Both the position numbers and the translations under genes were made by a program. From assembly GCA_009843675.1 (NCBI GenBank), contig VYCZ01000254.1:2888-10120 (forward strand): a DNA stretch of 7,233 nucleotides, read 5' to 3'. Origin of the DNA: Gammaproteobacteria bacterium (lineage in GTDB: Bacteria > Pseudomonadota > Gammaproteobacteria > Eutrophobiales > Eutrophobiaceae). Shown here piece after piece: positions 3,871-7,233 of the stretch; positions within the stretch are counted from its first letter, which is position 1, and each line of letters opens with the position of its first letter. The notes beneath the pieces were generated by a model. It worked only from the letters and a program-made list of their open reading frames with translations, had not been told where the DNA came from and did not search any database.

Positions 3871-5742
3871 TTATCCTGAAAACTCAAACAACCCCGAGCC
3901 GGATGCCGGCGCACGGAACCTGTTGGCAAACCCTGCTACGTCGGCTGGATTCGTGATGGGAATAGAACATCGGTCGGGGTTGCATATATATAGCCTTGCT
4001 TCGTTGCCGGAGGGGTAACGGCCGGGGTTCTCGTAGTGCAGTAACTTGCGCGGGTGATAGGCCTCTCTTGCGGCATTGAACAATGCCTGTGCGTCTTCCC
4101 GGTCCGGGTCGCCGACTACCGAGAACTCCACGTAGGCGGCGGTGAGTTTCTCCAGCAGCAGTGCGGTCTGTCCCGTGATCCGGCCTTCCCGGCGCAGGAT
4201 TTCGGGTGTGGCAACGGCCCGTATGGTGGCTTCGGGGATCTCCGCATAGCCGTCATTTTTTGTATACACCCATAAATCGTAGAGGAAATGCGCGGCGACC
4301 GCGTTCAACTCCAGGGGTTTTCTCGGCGGGATGATCGTTGCCGTCTCGTCCGGCGGACTGGAGTAGAACCCGCCGTTTTTCCCGTCATATAGGGTATCCA
4401 GCATGGCGTCGGCAATGGTTACCGCGTGTTCCAGCCACTTCGCATCGCCGGTAGCCCGGTACAAGGCCAGCAGGGCAGTGCCCATCCAGGCCTGTGCGCC
4501 CAGGTAGGGCTTGTCATGGACTACCAGGGGACGCATCCGCTTGTCATCTGCCGTGGAATCCGTGGCATGTGCCTGCAACATCCAGCCGTGTTCCGTCTTC
4601 CTGTTCTGCAATAGTGCGTCAACGGTATTGATGGCGGTGTCCAGGTAACGGTCATCCCCGGTGCTTTCATAGGTAATGATCAAGGCATTAATCAACTCTG
4701 CATTCTTGTCGGTATAGGCCGCGTGATCGATGGGCGGGATGCCGTACTCCTGCCGCCCCTCATCATTGCCGATCCGCCAGTAATCTGTGGCGTTCATGCC
4801 GTCCGCCAGGCGCGGCGGGTCATCTTCCTGGCTGGTATAGAAGGTGTTGTCGCCGTCTTTCATCCAGTCGTTCAGGAATCTGTCCACCTCGGTGATGCCG
4901 GCGAGGTACCTGTCATCCCCGCTGTTGGCGTAGGCATGGGAAAAGGCGATCAAGGCGCTGGCCTGGTTGGCGATGCGTTTTTCCGGCACCGCGTTCAGCC
5001 CTTCAAAGCGTGCCGGCGGCTTGTCGAATGAGCGCACGTACACCCCGCCCCAGACGGGGTCTATGGCTTTCAGGTAGGCGGAACTGGTGTTCAGGGCCAG
5101 ACGTTCCAGTTCGCCGTTGCCGTACATGTGGGCGCGCAGGTACAGGTGTTGCAGGCGGGCGCCCGTGGTGGTGGAGATGCCGTTCTTCGACCAGCCGCCG
5201 TGTTCTTCATCCAGCCGGCGATCCAGTTGCGCGCGCAGCCGGTTTCTCAATACGCTGATGCCGGTTTCAACCGGTTCCGGGGGCGCGGAATACGGCGTAA
5301 GTTCATCAGGAACAATATCGCCTGCCTGTTTCTGTTCGATAATCTTCTCCAGGATGGGAATGAAATTGCCCGGCCTGCGGTTGCCGGCAAGCGCCAGTAC
5401 CTGTGTGCCGTCCGCGGTCATGAAAATGGTCGCCGGCCATGACCAGTCGGAGTAACGCTCGCCGATATCCGGCTGTGCTTCCGCATCGGCAACGACCGCA
5501 ATGAAATGTTCGTTGATCAACTCGATCACGCCGGGGTGCGTATAGGTGGACTCGTCCATCCAGCGGCACGCGGTGCAACCTTCTATGCCCACGTCCAGGA
5601 TGATCAGTTTGTCCGTCTGCGCAGCCTGCTCGAACGGCGCCTTGCCCCATTGCTGCCAGCGGATTGCAGCGGGCTCGGCAAGCAGGGATGCGGTTACAAG
5701 TACCAGCAGGACGCCGGTTTTAAATTTATCTAATATTTTCAT
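3871..5742 (-). CDS. Exported SPATA20/YyaL-like protein: thioredoxin domain plus six-hairpin barrel
   Basis: The 623-residue protein starts with a Sec-type signal peptide (basic KILDKFK, then GVLLVLVTASLLA; cleavage near residue 22), placing it in the periplasm. Residues about 25-140 form a thioredoxin/DUF255 domain with a CTAC active site (Cys56, Cys59), the HPGVIELINEHFIAVVADAEAQPDI stretch characteristic of the SPATA20/YyaL group, and a cis-Pro in WPATIF (Pro103). Residues about 165-545 carry repeated helical hairpins (NQASALIAFSHAYA, NAELINALIITYEST, AQAWMGTALLALYRAT, NAVAAHFLYDLW) as in (alpha/alpha)6 glycosidase/epimerase-like barrels. A CX4C pair (587, 592) lies near the C-terminus. 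YyaL and SPATA20 are about 690-790 residues and generally lack a signal peptide; their substrate is not established. The ATG overlaps the receptor's stop codon by one base (TGATG), so translation is probably coupled. A role on a disulfide-bearing or sugar-containing ligand is inference only. The TAA at 3873-3871 ends 23 bases from the convergent XRE gene. Confidence 0.85.
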   Translation of the reverse strand: MKILDKFKTGVLLVLVTASLLAEPAAIRWQQWGKAPFEQAAQTDKLIILDVGIEGCTACRWMDESTYTHPGVIELINEHFIAVVADAEAQPDIGERYSDWSWPATIFMTADGTQVLALAGNRRPGNFIPILEKIIEQKQAGDIVPDELTPYSAPPEPVETGISVLRNRLRAQLDRRLDEEHGGWSKNGISTTTGARLQHLYLRAHMYGNGELERLALNTSSAYLKAIDPVWGGVYVRSFDKPPARFEGLNAVPEKRIANQASALIAFSHAYANSGDDRYLAGITEVDRFLNDWMKDGDNTFYTSQEDDPPRLADGMNATDYWRIGNDEGRQEYGIPPIDHAAYTDKNAELINALIITYESTGDDRYLDTAINTVDALLQNRKTEHGWMLQAHATDSTADDKRMRPLVVHDKPYLGAQAWMGTALLALYRATGDAKWLEHAVTIADAMLDTLYDGKNGGFYSSPPDETATIIPPRKPLELNAVAAHFLYDLWVYTKNDGYAEIPEATIRAVATPEILRREGRITGQTALLLEKLTAAYVEFSVVGDPDREDAQALFNAAREAYHPRKLLHYENPGRYPSGNEARLYICNPDRCSIPITNPADVAGFANRFRAPASGSGLFEFSG

Positions 5743-7233
5743 CAGAATTCCATGCCGAAGCGTACCATGTACTGCCTGGGCGCGATCAGTTCGTCGCCGG
5801 TGGAGCCGACGCCGAAGACGTCGGTGAAGCGGGCGTTGATGCCGTCCTCGTCGGCCAGGTTCATGCCCATCAGGTCGATGTGCCAGGGCCGGGCGTCCGG
5901 GGCGAGGGTCAGCATCAGGTTGACGACGTTGTAGCTGGGTACGTCATCGGTCCTCGGGTTGTTGAAGATGCGGTGCTGGAAGCCGTCCCGGTAGATGTAT
6001 TGCGCGCTGGCCTCGAAGTCGCCCCAGCCGCCCAGCCGGCCCCGGTAGCGCAGCATCACGTCCGCGGTGAAGTTGGGTGTCTTGGCCAGTTCGTTGCCTT
6101 CAACGTCCGTCACCGCGGCGGCGCGGGCGCGCTGGATGTCGTCACAGAATATGTTGAAACCGCACTGGGACAGCAGCGCATTGGTGGCGTCATCGGAGCG
6201 CACGTTGTCCAGGGCGAGGTGTGATTCGGAGATCTCCGTTTCCAGCCAGGCCAGGCGCGCGTCCAGGGTCAGGCTTTCGGTGATGAAACCCAGCAGTTCC
6301 ACCTCGGCGCCGTAGATTTCCGACCCGGGCAGGTTGCCGACCCCGCCCTCGAACACCTCGGGATCCGTCGCCTGGTATTGCAGGTTCTTGTAGTCGTAGT
6401 AGAACGCGGCGGCATTCACGCGCACCCGGTTGTCGGCAAAGTCGGTCTTGATGCCGGCTTCCCAGGCTTCCACCGTCTCGTCCGCGTAAGTGGGCAGCAC
6501 CACGATGGGGGCCACGGCGTCTTCCCGGCCGTAGGTCAGGTTGCTGCCACCCGGTTTGAAACCGCGGGTGTAGGACGCGTACACCATAGTGGTATCGTTC
6601 AGGTCGAATTCCACTACGCCGCGCCCGGTGAGCTTTTCGCTCCTGGTCTCGAGAATGGCGGTGCCGGCGCGGCCGAAGAAGTTGGTGACTTCAGAGTAGA
6701 CCTCGTCTTCCGTATAACGCAGGCCGGCGACAAGGCGCAGGGAGTCGGTGAGGTTCCAGGTGCCCTGGCCGTACACGGAGATCGATTCCCGTTCCGGCTT
6801 GGAATCGGAGATGAAACCGACTTCTCCACCGAAGTCCAGCACCTCCTCCACGGTGACCGTGCCCGGGCCGTAGGTGCCGTCGGCATTGAGGTCTATGTAT
6901 TCACGAATGACGAGATCCACCTCGGTATCCAGGTAGAAAACCCCTGCTACCCAGTCCAGCCGGCCGAACAGGGGTTCGGCGGATATCAGGTTGAGCTCCT
7001 GGGTAATGGTCTTCTGTCGATAGGTGTCCAGGTCATAAATACTGGGCAAAATAAAGTTGCCCTGGTTTCTCAGGGTTGCCAGGTCGTTACGATCATTGTC
7101 TATCACTGTGGAAAGATCATCATCCTGGTAACTGGTCAGCGAGCGTACCGTGAAGACCGGCAAATCCCATTCGGCAATCAGGCTGTATAGCTCGCTTTCC
7201 AGTTCAAAACTGTTTTCCCAGTCCTGCGCCAGT
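5742..7233 (-). CDS. TonB-dependent outer-membrane receptor, C-terminal beta-barrel (5' end outside window)
   Basis: The frame is open to the window's right edge and ends with TGA at 5744-5742, giving 496 visible residues. The codons above 7163 continue in frame with matching sequence (LAQDWENSFELESELYSLIAEWDLPVF), so TTG at 7163 is not the true start. The visible part is the 22-strand barrel region: alternating amphipathic strands, the family-typical WVAGVFYL, VAGLRYTEDE, VYASYTRGFKPGGSN and EAGIKTDF segments, and a final Phe (VRFGMEF) as used for outer-membrane insertion. The signal peptide, TonB box and plug domain must lie beyond 7233. A CX5C pair (codons 6164-6162 and 6146-6144) sits in a probable external loop. 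It imports an unidentified ligand with TonB/ExbBD energy. The style is that of the many proteobacterial receptors for siderophores, vitamins or glycans; the ligand cannot be told. It is cotranscribed with the downstream exported protein. Confidence 0.95.
   Translation of the reverse strand, partial: LAQDWENSFELESELYSLIAEWDLPVFTVRSLTSYQDDDLSTVIDNDRNDLATLRNQGNFILPSIYDLDTYRQKTITQELNLISAEPLFGRLDWVAGVFYLDTEVDLVIREYIDLNADGTYGPGTVTVEEVLDFGGEVGFISDSKPERESISVYGQGTWNLTDSLRLVAGLRYTEDEVYSEVTNFFGRAGTAILETRSEKLTGRGVVEFDLNDTTMVYASYTRGFKPGGSNLTYGREDAVAPIVVLPTYADETVEAWEAGIKTDFADNRVRVNAAAFYYDYKNLQYQATDPEVFEGGVGNLPGSEIYGAEVELLGFITESLTLDARLAWLETEISESHLALDNVRSDDATNALLSQCGFNIFCDDIQRARAAAVTDVEGNELAKTPNFTADVMLRYRGRLGGWGDFEASAQYIYRDGFQHRIFNNPRTDDVPSYNVVNLMLTLAPDARPWHIDLMGMNLADEDGINARFTDVFGVGSTGDELIAPRQYMVRFGMEF

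Noticed and set aside
3898..3910. GCCGG-ATG-CCGGC hairpin near the end of the minus-strand operon, followed by T-rich sequence on that strand
   Set aside because: The stem is only 5 bp, lies within coding sequence, and the T-rich part starts after TCGGGG rather than directly after the stem, so it is not a convincing intrinsic terminator.
7161..7163. TTG as a start codon of the receptor gene
   Set aside because: The frame continues without a stop to the window edge with receptor-like sequence, and the visible part lacks plug and signal peptide.
6378..7190. Long plus-strand open frame of 270 codons opposite the receptor gene
   Set aside because: It is antisense to a clearly conserved TonB receptor in GC-rich DNA, has no recognisable domain, and is explained by the codon bias of the real gene.

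Overview
The window looks like a piece of a Gram-negative, probably marine or environmental proteobacterial chromosome (gammaproteobacterial is my guess). The basis is an outer-membrane TonB-dependent receptor, an exported thioredoxin-fold protein, proteobacterial-type HicAB genes and GC-rich flanks. No RNA gene, insertion sequence, CRISPR array or tRNA attachment site was found.

Layout. Bases 1-652 (+) hold the 3' end of an M24 (creatinase/aminopeptidase P fold) gene whose metal-ligand positions look altered. Bases 653-3847 (+) form an AT-richer block. It starts with a 454-residue Sel1-repeat protein (773-2137) and continues with a toxin-antitoxin cluster: an orphan HicB-like antitoxin (2199-2417), a small protein keeping only the N-terminal half of an addiction-module antidote (2481-2687), a complete hicA-hicB pair overlapping by one base (2725-2931 and 2931-3371), and an orphan XRE/HTH antitoxin-like regulator (3575-3847). 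The last gene is preceded by a perfect 8-bp-arm palindrome over a candidate promoter and by a possible 23-codon leader ORF. Bases 3871-7233 (-) hold a GC-rich two-gene operon in convergent orientation: a TonB-dependent receptor (5' end outside the window) followed, with a one-base TGATG overlap, by an exported SPATA20/YyaL-like protein with a thioredoxin domain and an alpha-helical barrel.

How the genes relate. The toxin-antitoxin block has four antitoxin-type genes but only one recognisable toxin, so it reads as an accretion and decay zone between two core-like regions. In the minus-strand operon, the receptor would import a ligand across the outer membrane and the downstream periplasmic protein could act on it; the substrate cannot be told from sequence. 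A recurring pattern is that the first genes of the putative plus-strand transcripts (the Sel1 gene, hicA and the small ORF at 3502) lack a Shine-Dalgarno sequence. Each has a candidate -10 element about 7 bases before the ATG, as expected for leaderless mRNAs, whereas the internal genes have clear ribosome binding sites.

All family assignments are by reading the protein sequences, without database searches.
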